The notes under the pieces were generated by a model. It searched no databases and was not told the origin of the DNA. It was given only the letters and a program-made list of their open reading frames with translations. Below are positions 7,357 through 15,473 of a stretch of DNA of 64,000 bases, piece after piece (position 1 is the stretch's first letter; every line of letters begins with the position of its first letter). Origin of the DNA: Lachnospiraceae bacterium (GTDB lineage: Bacteria; Bacillota; Clostridia; Lachnospirales; Lachnospiraceae); assembly GCA_900759665.1 (NCBI GenBank), contig CAAEWE010000081.1, positions 62,001 through 126,000 on the forward strand, written 5' to 3'. The position numbers were made by a program, and so were the translations under genes.

Positions 7357-9720
7357 ATGAAAGTAGCAGACGGATTTTGGTTGAACAAAAAGGGTTATGA
7401 TGTAAGATATGCATCTCAGGCATATCAGGTGACAACAACAGAGAATTCTATCAAGGTAATTGCCACACCTTACACAGTAATGAACAGAGGTATGACACTG
7501 GGCGGACCAAACCTTGAGATTACATATTCTTCTACATCAGAGAATATCATTAAGGTTCATATCGTACATTACAAGGGCGGTCTTGATAATATTCCACAGT
7601 TTGAGCTGAATGAGGATACCGGTTATGTACCACAGATCACACGGACCGAGGATAAGGCGGAGCTTGTTTCCGGAGACACAAAGGTAGTGATCAAGATCGG
7701 TGATGACTGGGATGTACAGTTCTATCATAAGGATAAGCATCTGACAGGTGGTGCATGGCGTTCTACTTCTATTATTAACGAGAGCCAGTTCACAGCAAAT
7801 GCGCGTATGGAGATGCAGGAGGACGATGAGTTTTTCAATTATCCACAGGATCCACACCGTACATACATCAGAGAGCAGCTTAAGACTGACATCGGTGAGT
7901 GCATCTATGGTTTCGGTGAGAAGTTCACTCCATTTGTAAAGAACGGACAGGTTGTTGAGACATGGAACTGTGATGGTGGTACATGTTCTGACCAGAGCTA
8001 CAAGAATATCCCATTCTATATTTCTTCTAAGGGATACGGTGTATTTGTAAACAGCTCTGATAAGGTGTCCTTTGAGGTAAACTCAGACACTGTTTCCAAG
8101 GTAACATTTACACAGCCGGGCGAGGAGCTTGAGTACTTTGTGATTGGTGGTGACAATCTGGAGGAAGTTCTGGAGAATTATACTACACTGACCGGTAAGC
8201 CATCCCTTCCACCGGCATATACATTTGGATTGTGGCTGTCTACTTCCTTCACCACAAGCTATGACGAGGATACCGTTATGAGCTTCATCGATGGTATGAG
8301 AGACAGAAAGATCCCTCTGCAGGTATTCCATTTTGACTGCTTCTGGATGAAGGAGTATGAGTGGTGTAACTTCGAGTGGGATAAGGATATGTTCCCAGAT
8401 CCGGAAGGTCTTCTCAAGAGACTTCACGAGGACAAGGGACTTGAGGTCTGCGTATGGATCAACTCCTACATTTCACAGCAGTCTAAGCTGTTTGATATCG
8501 GTAAGGAGAAGGGATACTTCATCAAGAATCTGGATGGCAGTGTATTCCAGGCAGATCTGTGGCAGCCGGGTATGGCAATTGTTGACTTTACCAATCCGGA
8601 GGCTTGCGACTGGTTCAAGGGTATGCTCAAGGAGCTCTTTAAGATGGGCGTAAATAATATCAAGACAGATTTCGGTGAGAGAATTCCAACCAAGTGCAAG
8701 TATTATAATGGTATGGACCCGATCAAGATGCACAACTACTACACATACCTTTACAATAAGGTTGTATTCGAGGCTCTTGAGGAGTACTTCGGTAAGGATA
8801 AGGCTTGTCTGTTTGCACGTAGTGCTACTGTTGGTGGACAGAAGTTCCCTGTACACTGGGGCGGTGACTGCTACGCTGAGTATTCTGCTATGGCAGAGAC
8901 ACTTCGTGGCGGACTTTCCCTCTGCTCCTCCGGTTTCGGCTTCTTCTCCCATGATATGGGTGGATTCGAGGCAACTGCACCGGCTGACGTATACAAGAGA
9001 TGGTGTGCATTCGGTCTTCTTTCTACACACAGCCGTCTCCATGGTTCAACCTCTTACCGTGTGCCTTGGGTTTATGACAAGGACGGCGATACAGAGGCAT
9101 GTGATGTGCTTCGTCACTACACTGTATTAAAAGGACGTCTGATGCCTTATCTGTGGGCTCAGGCCAATAAAACACATCAGGTTGGTGTACCAATGATGCG
9201 TTCTATGGTTATCGCGTTTACAGACGATACCGCCTGCAAGTATCTGGATCAGCAGTATATGCTGGGTGATAACCTGTGTATCGTGCCGGTTATGAATGAG
9301 GAAGGAAAGGCTGAGTTCTATGTACCTGATTGCGGCACCTGGACAGATATCCAGTCCGGTGAGAAGTATGAGGGTGGCAGATATTACACAAGACAGTGTG
9401 ATTACTTCCAGACTCCGATCCTGGCTCGTCCAAACAGCATTGTTACTTACGGTAACTTTGATGCAGAGGACAAGATGACGGTTCTTTATGATTATCTGCA
9501 GGATGCAGAGGCAGTGATTTATGGTCTTGAGGATGGTAAGAGCACATCTGCAGTGATCTATGACAGTGAGTCTAACAAACTTACAGAGATCAAGGCAGTC
9601 AGAAACGGCAATGTGATCGATGTCACATATGACGCAAGCGACAGAAGCTTCAAGATCACAGCAGAAGACAAGACAGTGGATGCTGCTGCCGGAAGCACAA
9701 GCGTACAGATTACTCTGTAA
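7357..9720 (+). CDS. yicI: Alpha-xylosidase, glycoside hydrolase family 31
   Basis: 787 residues, the size of E. coli YicI. The start is fixed by GAAAGGAG 8 bases upstream. GH31 markers: HFDCFWMKEYEWCNFEWD, a substrate-subsite segment of the YicI group; the nucleophile Asp438 in NIKTDFGERIP; and the acid/base Asp504 in HWGGDCYAEY. It should remove alpha-linked xylose from non-reducing ends, as in isoprimeverose from xyloglucan. There is no signal peptide, so it should act in the cytosol on imported oligosaccharides. It is a single-gene unit between its own promoter and a hairpin terminator, with no transporter or regulator beside it. Codon choice (AAG, GAG, GGT, CGT) resembles that of pflB and fba and hints at strong expression. 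Confidence 0.95.
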   Translation: MKVADGFWLNKKGYDVRYASQAYQVTTTENSIKVIATPYTVMNRGMTLGGPNLEITYSSTSENIIKVHIVHYKGGLDNIPQFELNEDTGYVPQITRTEDKAELVSGDTKVVIKIGDDWDVQFYHKDKHLTGGAWRSTSIINESQFTANARMEMQEDDEFFNYPQDPHRTYIREQLKTDIGECIYGFGEKFTPFVKNGQVVETWNCDGGTCSDQSYKNIPFYISSKGYGVFVNSSDKVSFEVNSDTVSKVTFTQPGEELEYFVIGGDNLEEVLENYTTLTGKPSLPPAYTFGLWLSTSFTTSYDEDTVMSFIDGMRDRKIPLQVFHFDCFWMKEYEWCNFEWDKDMFPDPEGLLKRLHEDKGLEVCVWINSYISQQSKLFDIGKEKGYFIKNLDGSVFQADLWQPGMAIVDFTNPEACDWFKGMLKELFKMGVNNIKTDFGERIPTKCKYYNGMDPIKMHNYYTYLYNKVVFEALEEYFGKDKACLFARSATVGGQKFPVHWGGDCYAEYSAMAETLRGGLSLCSSGFGFFSHDMGGFEATAPADVYKRWCAFGLLSTHSRLHGSTSYRVPWVYDKDGDTEACDVLRHYTVLKGRLMPYLWAQANKTHQVGVPMMRSMVIAFTDDTACKYLDQQYMLGDNLCIVPVMNEEGKAEFYVPDCGTWTDIQSGEKYEGGRYYTRQCDYFQTPILARPNSIVTYGNFDAEDKMTVLYDYLQDAEAVIYGLEDGKSTSAVIYDSESNKLTEIKAVRNGNVIDVTYDASDRSFKITAEDKTVDAAAGSTSVQITL

Positions 9721-9754
9721 GAGCGGATTTAAGAATTTTTGATATAGTTGAAGA

Positions 9755-9783
9755 AAGCCCTGCGGCGTTTGTCCGCAGGGCTT
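9755..9783. terminator. Bidirectional hairpin terminator
   Basis: AAGCCCTGCGG pairs with CCGCAGGGCTT around a 7-base loop. Only a short T tract follows on the + strand; on the - strand the stem is followed by TTTCTTC. It separates yicI from the convergent toxin gene and probably serves both. Confidence 0.75.
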
Positions 9784-9795
9784 CTAATACATTTA

Positions 9796-10128
9796 TTACA
9801 TATTCAAATCAGAAAGTTGATTTATTTGATCTCTCTTGTTATAGATTACTGCTGTTACCTGAACTTTGCTGCATTCATCATCTACCCAAAAGTAAACTAA
9901 AAAGTTACTCACTATAATTTTACGTATCCCTTCACTTTTCCAAGGTTCTTCTTGAATTAAAGAATGTCTTTTTGGAAAAATAGCCAGTTTCTTTATTGCC
10001 GACTCTAGTTTATTTAATAAATTACTTGCAGCTTCAGGAGCCATAAGATCATATGAAATATAATGAACAATTTCTCGCATCTGTTCCAATGCCTGTCTGG
10101 TTACCTTTACTTCGTATTCATTATTCAT
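9796..10128 (-). CDS. Type II toxin, RelE/ParE superfamily
   Basis: 110 residues. The pattern EYEVKVTRQALEQMREIVHYI, then SNLLNKLESAIKKLAIFPKRHSL and the C-terminal strands RKIIVSNFLVYFWVDDECSKVQVTAVIY, is that of the RelE/ParE fold (an mRNA interferase or gyrase inhibitor). It starts 3 bp after the stop of the gene above it in the same leftward operon, the standard antitoxin-then-toxin order. The conserved strands and final basic NKRD are present, so the toxin looks complete. Sequence reading alone does not tell RelE-type ribosome-dependent cleavage from ParE-type gyrase action. Confidence 0.85.
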   Translation of the reverse strand: MNNEYEVKVTRQALEQMREIVHYISYDLMAPEAASNLLNKLESAIKKLAIFPKRHSLIQEEPWKSEGIRKIIVSNFLVYFWVDDECSKVQVTAVIYNKRDQINQLSDLNM

Positions 10129-10131
10129 ACA

Positions 10132-10431
10132 TTAAATCTCCATCTTCAATTGATCAAAGGCTTTATCAGCGGAAACAGAATCATCCTGTTTGGCCTGTGT
10201 AAGACCCGTTTGCATCATCGTATCAAATTCTGCTTTGGTTAATGAATCTTTTGTGGTAAGCTTATCTGGGATATTCAGCGAAAAAGGGACACCATCCCTC
10301 ATAATAACCTGTCGGTATGCCATGTCAATAAATACAGATACCGGAATTCCCAGTCTTTCGAGAATTGTCTCTGCTTGTTCTTTTATATTTGGCTGAATGC
10401 GTGCTGTAACATTTGCTGTTTTTGTTGCCAT
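10132..10431 (-). CDS. Type II antitoxin, RelB/DinJ family
   Basis: 99 residues from the ATG at 10431, chosen because AGGAGGTGAATATT precedes it; an upstream in-frame extension has no such site. The N-terminal half, TANVTARIQPNIKEQAETILERLGIP, is a ribbon-helix-helix segment typical of RelB/DinJ antitoxins. The acidic and polar C-terminal half (KAEFDTMMQTGLTQAKQDD) should wrap the toxin. It would neutralise the RelE/ParE partner and repress its own promoter. It is the first gene of the two-gene leftward operon. Confidence 0.88.
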   Translation of the reverse strand: MATKTANVTARIQPNIKEQAETILERLGIPVSVFIDMAYRQVIMRDGVPFSLNIPDKLTTKDSLTKAEFDTMMQTGLTQAKQDDSVSADKAFDQLKMEI

Positions 10432-10455
10432 AATATTCACCTCCTGTTTAAATAT

Positions 10456-10484
10456 AGTGTACCACGATGTATGATGATTTGCAA
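10456..10484 (-). promoter_or_regulatory. Promoter of the toxin-antitoxin operon
   Basis: On the reverse strand there is TTGCAA (10479-10484), a 17-base spacer and TACACT (10456-10461), ending 25 bp before the antitoxin start. The imperfect dyad around TACATCGTGGTACA in the spacer and -10 would suit autorepression by the ribbon-helix-helix antitoxin. Confidence 0.6.
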
Positions 10485-10812
10485 TACAATATAACGGGCG
10501 GAATGACGTTAAGGAGAAAAACATAATGATGCTCATGAAGTTTATGAAATAGGTGATAGCGTGTAATGATAGTTTCCAACCAGTATGGACAGAGAGTTAT
10601 TCTCTTGAGCGGCAAAATAAAAGAGAAAGTTTCATCGTAAAAGAACATGTTATTGACTAAAAACCGTCAATAGCAGTCTTGTCATAGAGATTGAAAAATG
10701 TTAGTGTAGGTTATGTTAAAAACTGTCTGTTGACAAAAGGGGACTTTTTAGAGAAAATAGGCAGTGTAATACTACAAGTGAAATGAGACAACGTTAAGGA
10801 GGAAAAGACGAA
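10485..10812. other. Intergenic region with a gene-end remnant and pflB leader
   Basis: No complete gene is visible. It holds a 29-base near-copy (10543-10571) of the 3' end of the lipoprotein gene at 20293-20321. A small perfect hairpin, TATTGAC with GTCAATA, lies near 10650-10675. A possible pflB promoter has TTGACA at 10732 and a poor -10 (GAAAAT) 17 bases later. The last part carries the strong pflB ribosome binding site. Confidence 0.5.
10543..10571 (+). repeat. Remnant of the DUF5104-like lipoprotein gene 3' end
   Basis: 27 of 29 bases match 20293-20321, including a stop codon in the same frame (YEIGDSV-stop here, YELGDSE-stop there). An upstream in-frame stop at 10510-10512 and the lack of a start exclude a gene. 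A weaker match continues near 10619-10645 against 20357-20384 (shared AGAGAAA and CGTAAAAGAA). Confidence 0.55.
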
Positions 10813-13065
10813 ATGGTAAATTTTAAAGAATGGGACGGATTTGAAGGACGTCTCTGGAAAGAAGAAATCAATGTCCGTGATTTTATCCAGAATAACTATA
10901 CTCCATATGATGGAGATGAGTCATTTCTGGAGGGATCAACCGAAGCAACCGATAAGCTTTGGGGCAAGCTGCAGGAGCTGCAGAAGGAGGAACGTGCAAA
11001 GGGCGGTGTCCTTGATATGGACACGGATATTGTATCGTCTCTGACCTCCCACGGACCAGGATATATCAGCGAGGATTTAAAGGATCTGGAGCAGATTGTT
11101 GGTCTCCAGACAGATAAGCCGTTAAAGCGTGCATTCATGCCTTACGGTGGTATCAAGATGGCAGAGGAGTCTCTGAAGATGTATGGCTATGAGCCAAATC
11201 CGGAACTTCATAAGATCTTCACGGAGTACCATAAGACACATAACCAGGGTGTATTTGATGCTTATACACCGGAGATGAGAGCAGTCCGCAAGAACAAGAT
11301 CATTACAGGTCTTCCGGATACATACGGACGTGGACGTATCGTAGGTGATTATCGTCGAGTTGCTCTTTACGGTATCGATCATCTGATCGCAGAGAAGGAA
11401 GCGGATAAGGCAGTCTGCGGAAGCGGAAGCATGAAGGGTGAAGTGATCCGTCTTCGTGAGGAGCTGCAGGAGCAGATCAATTCCCTCAAGGGAATGAAGG
11501 AGATGGCAGCCATTTACGGTTATGATATCTCTGAGCCTGCTAAGAATGCAAAGGAAGCTGTTCAGTGGACTTACTTTGGTTACCTTGCAGCAATCAAGAC
11601 ACAGAACGGTGCTGCAATGAGTATTGGCCGTGTCTGCACATTCCTTGACATTTATATTGAAAGAGACTTAAAGAATGGTACCCTGACAGAGAAAGAGGCA
11701 CAGGAGCTGATCGATCACATGACCATGAAGTTCCGTATGGTGAAGTTCGCACGTATTAAGTCTTACAATGAGCTTTTCTCCGGAGATCCGGTATGGGCTA
11801 CCATCGATCTTGCCGGTATCGGCGTAGACGGTCGTCATATGGTGACAAAGACAGATTATCGAGTTCTTCATACCCTGGAGAATATGGGACCTGCTCCGGA
11901 GCCAAACATCACGGTACTTTACTCCTCTGATCTTCCGGAGAACTTCAAGAGATATGCAGCAAACATCTCCATCAAGACCAGCTCTGTCCAGTATGAGAAT
12001 GATGATGTCATGAAGCCGGTATGGGGTGATGATTATGCAATCTGCTGTTGTGTATCTGCAACACAGACCGGTAAGGAGATGCAGTTCTTCGGAGCCAGAG
12101 CAAACCTTGCAAAATGTCTCCTCTATGCGATCAACGGTGGTGTTGATGAGAAGAACAAAGTACAGGTTGGACCAAAGTATCAGCCAATTACTTCTGAGTA
12201 CCTTGATTATGATGAGGTTATGGAGAAGTATGATGCAATGATGGATTGGCTTGCAGATATCTATGTAAATACACTGAACCTGATCCAGTATATGCATGAT
12301 AAATATTACTATGAGGCAGCCCAGATGGCACTCATCGATACCGATGTACGCCGTACCTTCGCCACAGGTATTGCAGGCTTCTCTCATGTTATTGATTCAC
12401 TGAGTGCGATCAAGTATGCAAAGGTTAAGGTGATCCGTGATGAGAACGGACTTGCCGTAGATTATGAGACAGAGGGGGATTTCCCTAAATATGGTAATGA
12501 TGATGACCGTGCCGATGAGATCGGTGTATGGCTTCTGCGTACCTTCCTTGGGAAGATCAAGAAGCATCATACCTATCGTCGTTCTGAGCCGACCACATCT
12601 ATCCTTACGATCACATCAAACGTGGTTTACGGTAAGGCAACCGGTTCTATGCCAAACGGCAGAAAAGCAGGACAGCCACTTTCACCGGGAGCAAACCCAA
12701 GCTACGGTGCAGAGCAGAATGGTCTGCTGGCATCTCTTAACTCTGTTGCAAAGATCCCTTATGAGTGGGCTCTGGACGGTATCTCCAATACGCAGACCAT
12801 CAATCCGGACGCACTTGGCCATGAGGAAGAGGAGCGCAAGACAAATTTGGTACAGGTTATGGACGGTTACTTTGATCAGGGAGCACATCACCTCAATGTC
12901 AATGTATTTGGCAAGGAGAAGCTCATTGATGCAATGGAGCATCCGGAGAAAGAGGAGTATGCAAACTTCACGATCCGTGTATCCGGTTACGCCGTTAAGT
13001 TTATCGATCTGACTAAGGAGCAGCAGATGGATGTTATTTCCAGAACCTGCCATGCACAGATGTAG
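10813..13065 (+). CDS. pflB: Formate C-acetyltransferase (pyruvate formate-lyase)
   Basis: 750 residues. The active-site cysteines lie in AICCCVSATQTG (C411-C413, where the catalytic pair of other PFLs sits). The glycyl radical site is RVSGYAV, with the Gly near residue 725. PFL converts pyruvate and CoA to acetyl-CoA and formate under anaerobic conditions in the cytosol, and it needs the radical SAM activase encoded next. The start follows TTAAGGAGGAAAAG, a very strong site. Codon use is strongly biased, as expected for a major fermentation enzyme. It marks the organism as a strict or facultative fermenter. Confidence 0.98.
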   Translation: MVNFKEWDGFEGRLWKEEINVRDFIQNNYTPYDGDESFLEGSTEATDKLWGKLQELQKEERAKGGVLDMDTDIVSSLTSHGPGYISEDLKDLEQIVGLQTDKPLKRAFMPYGGIKMAEESLKMYGYEPNPELHKIFTEYHKTHNQGVFDAYTPEMRAVRKNKIITGLPDTYGRGRIVGDYRRVALYGIDHLIAEKEADKAVCGSGSMKGEVIRLREELQEQINSLKGMKEMAAIYGYDISEPAKNAKEAVQWTYFGYLAAIKTQNGAAMSIGRVCTFLDIYIERDLKNGTLTEKEAQELIDHMTMKFRMVKFARIKSYNELFSGDPVWATIDLAGIGVDGRHMVTKTDYRVLHTLENMGPAPEPNITVLYSSDLPENFKRYAANISIKTSSVQYENDDVMKPVWGDDYAICCCVSATQTGKEMQFFGARANLAKCLLYAINGGVDEKNKVQVGPKYQPITSEYLDYDEVMEKYDAMMDWLADIYVNTLNLIQYMHDKYYYEAAQMALIDTDVRRTFATGIAGFSHVIDSLSAIKYAKVKVIRDENGLAVDYETEGDFPKYGNDDDRADEIGVWLLRTFLGKIKKHHTYRRSEPTTSILTITSNVVYGKATGSMPNGRKAGQPLSPGANPSYGAEQNGLLASLNSVAKIPYEWALDGISNTQTINPDALGHEEEERKTNLVQVMDGYFDQGAHHLNVNVFGKEKLIDAMEHPEKEEYANFTIRVSGYAVKFIDLTKEQQMDVISRTCHAQM

Positions 13066-13112
13066 TCAGAAATTTTAGAAACAAGCGAGGGCAGCAGGGG
13101 AAAGATAACACG

Positions 13113-13141
13113 TTGCCTTCGAAAAAATAAATGCATACAAA
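13113..13141 (+). promoter_or_regulatory. Possible separate promoter for pflA
   Basis: TTGCCT, a 17-base spacer and TACAAA. The -10 overlaps the left arm of the inverted repeat at 13137-13184. It would give pflA its own transcription behind pflB. The match is moderate. Confidence 0.4.
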
Positions 13142-13184
13142 CCTTGCGTTTTGGTGTACAATAAGACCGAGACGCAAGGTTTGT
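13137..13184 (+). repeat. 13-bp perfect inverted repeat between pflB and pflA
   Basis: ACAAACCTTGCGT at 13137-13149 is repeated inverted at 13172-13184 around a 22-base loop. No T-run follows, so it is not a standard terminator. It may limit read-through, protect the pflB mRNA end, or act as an operator for the nested promoter. Confidence 0.7.
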
Positions 13185-13285
13185 GCTGTATAAAAGAGAA
13201 AAGAGAGGCAGACAGAGAGCAGCCGGCTGCTGAGAAATGCAGTGGGTGTCAGTAGTGATCTGTTTGCAGGAAAAGGAGAGAGAAC

Positions 13286-14026
13286 ATGGGACAGGTAAAG
13301 GGACGGATTCATTCCGTGGAGACTTTTGGTCTGGTGGACGGACCGGGAGTGCGGTATGTGGTGTTTCTGCAGGGCTGCCGCATGCGGTGTAAATACTGCC
13401 ACAATCCGGAGACATGGAAGTTAGATGAGGGAGAAGAAAAGACAGCTCAGGAAGTATTTGCAAAGGCATATCGTTACAAAAGCTATTGGAAGGACAACGG
13501 CGGCCTGACCGTCAGTGGCGGAGAGCCGTTACTGCAGATCGATTTTTTGACAGAGCTTTTTACGCTGGCAAAGGAGAAGGGCATCCATACCACACTGGAC
13601 ACCAGTGCCAATCCTTTTGATCCGGATTCCCCGGAGTTTATGGATAAGTTTGAGAAGCTCATGGAGGTTACGGATCTGGTGATGCTGGACATCAAGGAGA
13701 TGGATCCGGAGAAGCATAAAGCACTGACCGGGCAGACCAATGAGAATATTCTGGCACTGGCAGACTGGCTCAGTGACCATGGCAAAGCAATGTGGATCCG
13801 TCATGTACTGGTACCGGATCTGACGGATGATGAGGAGGGCTTACAGGCACTCCGGGCAAAGTTAGATCAGTGGACCAATGTAGAGCGAGTGGAGATCCTG
13901 CCGTATCATACGCTGGGATTATTTAAGTGGGAGAATCTGGGGATCGCCTATCCGCTGGAGGGGGTACGGACACCGACTCAGGAGGAAGTAGAAAGGGCAG
14001 AGAAGATTCTCGGAATACGCAAGTAA
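13286..14026 (+). CDS. pflA: Pyruvate formate-lyase activating enzyme (radical SAM)
   Basis: 246 residues, the normal length for PflA. The radical SAM cluster CRMRCKYCHNPETW supplies the three Cys of the CxxxCxxC motif, and LTVSGGEPLLQ is the SAM-binding GGE motif. VRYVVFLQGC and LVMLDIKEMDPEKH are typical of the family. It makes the glycyl radical on PFL by hydrogen abstraction from the loop glycine. AAAGGAG lies upstream of the start. It is 220 bp downstream of pflB with an inverted repeat and a possible promoter between them, so the two genes may be transcribed at different levels. Confidence 0.97.
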   Translation: MGQVKGRIHSVETFGLVDGPGVRYVVFLQGCRMRCKYCHNPETWKLDEGEEKTAQEVFAKAYRYKSYWKDNGGLTVSGGEPLLQIDFLTELFTLAKEKGIHTTLDTSANPFDPDSPEFMDKFEKLMEVTDLVMLDIKEMDPEKHKALTGQTNENILALADWLSDHGKAMWIRHVLVPDLTDDEEGLQALRAKLDQWTNVERVEILPYHTLGLFKWENLGIAYPLEGVRTPTQEEVERAEKILGIRK

Positions 14027-14092
14027 CCGTAACCACGGAGAGATTGATTTTAGAACAATGTTGTCAGATTTCATAGAGAGGAAGGAAGTATA

Positions 14093-14395
14093 ATGGTAAA
14101 GCATATTATTTTGTGGCAGTTAAAGGATGAATTATCGGAAGAAGAGAAACAGACTGTTAAGGCTGGGATCAAGGAGGGACTGGAAGGTCTTGCAGGCAAG
14201 GTTCCGGGACTGACAGAGGTACATGTACAGACGCAGGGGCTGGCATCCTCCAATGCAGATGTGATGCTTGATACTACGCTTGTAGATGAGGAGGCGCTGA
14301 AGGGATATGCGGTTCATCCGGAGCATGTAAAGGTAGCGGACAGCAAGGTGCGTCCTTATACCAAAACGAGAGTCTGCATGGATTTTGAGGTATAA
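14093..14395 (+). CDS. Dabb (stress responsive A/B barrel) domain protein
   Basis: 100 residues. The start MVKHIILWQLKDELSEEEK and the later YAVHPEHVKVADSKVRPYTKTRVCMDFEV are the recognisable ends of the dimeric alpha/beta-barrel Dabb domain. Bacterial members are small cytosolic dimers without an agreed function. The gene follows pflA by 66 bp behind AGAGAGGAAGGAAGT. Its last codons contain the GAGG that serves as ribosome binding site of the LysR gene, so the two are translationally close. The family call is good; the function is unknown. Confidence 0.82.
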   Translation: MVKHIILWQLKDELSEEEKQTVKAGIKEGLEGLAGKVPGLTEVHVQTQGLASSNADVMLDTTLVDEEALKGYAVHPEHVKVADSKVRPYTKTRVCMDFEV

Positions 14396-14399
14396 GGAT

Positions 14400-15299
14400 A
14401 TGACACTTCAACAGCTTCGATATGCGATCACTGTGGCTGAGACAGGAACCATCACGGAGGCCGCAAAGAAATTATATATTTCCCAGCCTAGCCTGACCAA
14501 TGCTATTCATGAGCTGGAAAAGGAAATGAATCTGGTGATCTTTCAGAGAACCAACAAGGGAATTCTGTTGTCCGGGGAGGGCGAGGAGTTTCTGGGGTAT
14601 GCAAGACAGGTGTTGGAACAGGCATCGATTCTGGAGGACAAATACAAGGGAAACGGCGGTGGAAAAAAGCAGTTTTGCGTGTCCACACAGCATTATTCCT
14701 TTGCGGTCAATGCCTTTGTAGATCTGATCAAGGAGTATGGACAGGAGGAGTACGATTTCAGTCTCAGGGAGACCCAGACCTATGAGATCATCGAGGATGT
14801 GGCTCACATGAGAAGTGAGATCGGAATCTTGTTTTTGAATGATTTTAATGAGACGGTGCTTCGCAAGATCCTGAAAACAAATGATCTGGAGTTTCACGAA
14901 TTATTTGTGGCAAAGCCCCATGTTTTTATCAGCAGAAAGCATCCTCTGGCGGACCGGCAGGTGATCATGAATCAAGAGCTGGAGGCATATCCGTATCTGT
15001 CCTTTGAGCAGGGCGAGCACAATTCTTTTTATTTTTCGGAGGAGATATTTTCAACTTCGGAAAGAAAGAAAAACATCAGGGTCAGAGACCGGGCTACGCT
15101 GTTTAATCTGCTGATCGGATTAAACGGGTATACCGTCTGCAGCGGTGTGATCGATAAGAAGCTCAACGGTAAGGATATCATTGCGGTGCCTCTGCAGGAC
15201 GAGGGAGATATGCGGATCGGTTATATTACTCATAGGAAAGCAGTTCCCGGCAGACTGGCTGCTACATATCTGGAGGCGTTGCGAAAGTATTTGGGATAG
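14400..15299 (+). CDS. LysR family transcriptional regulator
   Basis: 299 residues from the ATG at 14400; GAGG inside the end of the preceding gene is 9 bases upstream. The N-terminal winged helix reads LQQLRYAITVAETGTITEAAKKLYISQPSLTNAIHELEKEM, the standard LysR DNA-binding domain. The effector domain follows from about residue 90. A terminator comes right after, and then the metE promoter with a palindrome over its -10. The most economical idea is that it controls metE-metF, as MetR does elsewhere, but only position supports this. A metabolic signal such as homocysteine is not shown by the sequence. Confidence 0.9.
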   Translation: MTLQQLRYAITVAETGTITEAAKKLYISQPSLTNAIHELEKEMNLVIFQRTNKGILLSGEGEEFLGYARQVLEQASILEDKYKGNGGGKKQFCVSTQHYSFAVNAFVDLIKEYGQEEYDFSLRETQTYEIIEDVAHMRSEIGILFLNDFNETVLRKILKTNDLEFHELFVAKPHVFISRKHPLADRQVIMNQELEAYPYLSFEQGEHNSFYFSEEIFSTSERKKNIRVRDRATLFNLLIGLNGYTVCSGVIDKKLNGKDIIAVPLQDEGDMRIGYITHRKAVPGRLAATYLEALRKYLG

Positions 15300-15303
15300 T
15301 CGA

Positions 15304-15346
15304 AATGGGTTGTATATAGCTTAAAACTATGAACAACCCATTTTTT
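15304..15346 (+). terminator. Terminator after the LysR gene
   Basis: AATGGGTTGT with ACAACCCATT and a loop that itself contains TATAG/CTATG pairing, followed by six T. A standard intrinsic terminator. Confidence 0.85.
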
Positions 15347-15352
15347 ATGTAT

Positions 15353-15392
15353 TATACAAATATCTAATGGAAACGTATAATGATGTCATCAT
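15353..15392 (+). promoter_or_regulatory. metE promoter with palindrome overlapping the -10
   Basis: TATACA (15353-15358), a 17-base spacer and a perfect TATAAT (15376-15381). A dyad, ATGATG-T-CATCAT, at 15380-15392 starts on the last two bases of the -10. It is a candidate operator for repression or LysR control. No SAM riboswitch or T-box sequence is visible in the 80-base leader. Confidence 0.65.
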
Positions 15393-15473
15393 AAAGAACA
15401 AAATAAATCTGGCAGCAGAAGGAGCCTGTGTAACAATCAGGTACGGGCAGTCTGCGAAAAAAGGAGGACGAAT

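Noticed and set aside
11668..12387. 239-codon open frame on the - strand inside pflB
   Set aside because: It lies opposite the active-site region of pflB. The strong codon bias of pflB creates long antisense frames; composition is unlike a real protein.
15393..15473. Possible SAM riboswitch or T-box before metE
   Set aside because: The leader is only about 80 bases and lacks the conserved cores and a terminator.
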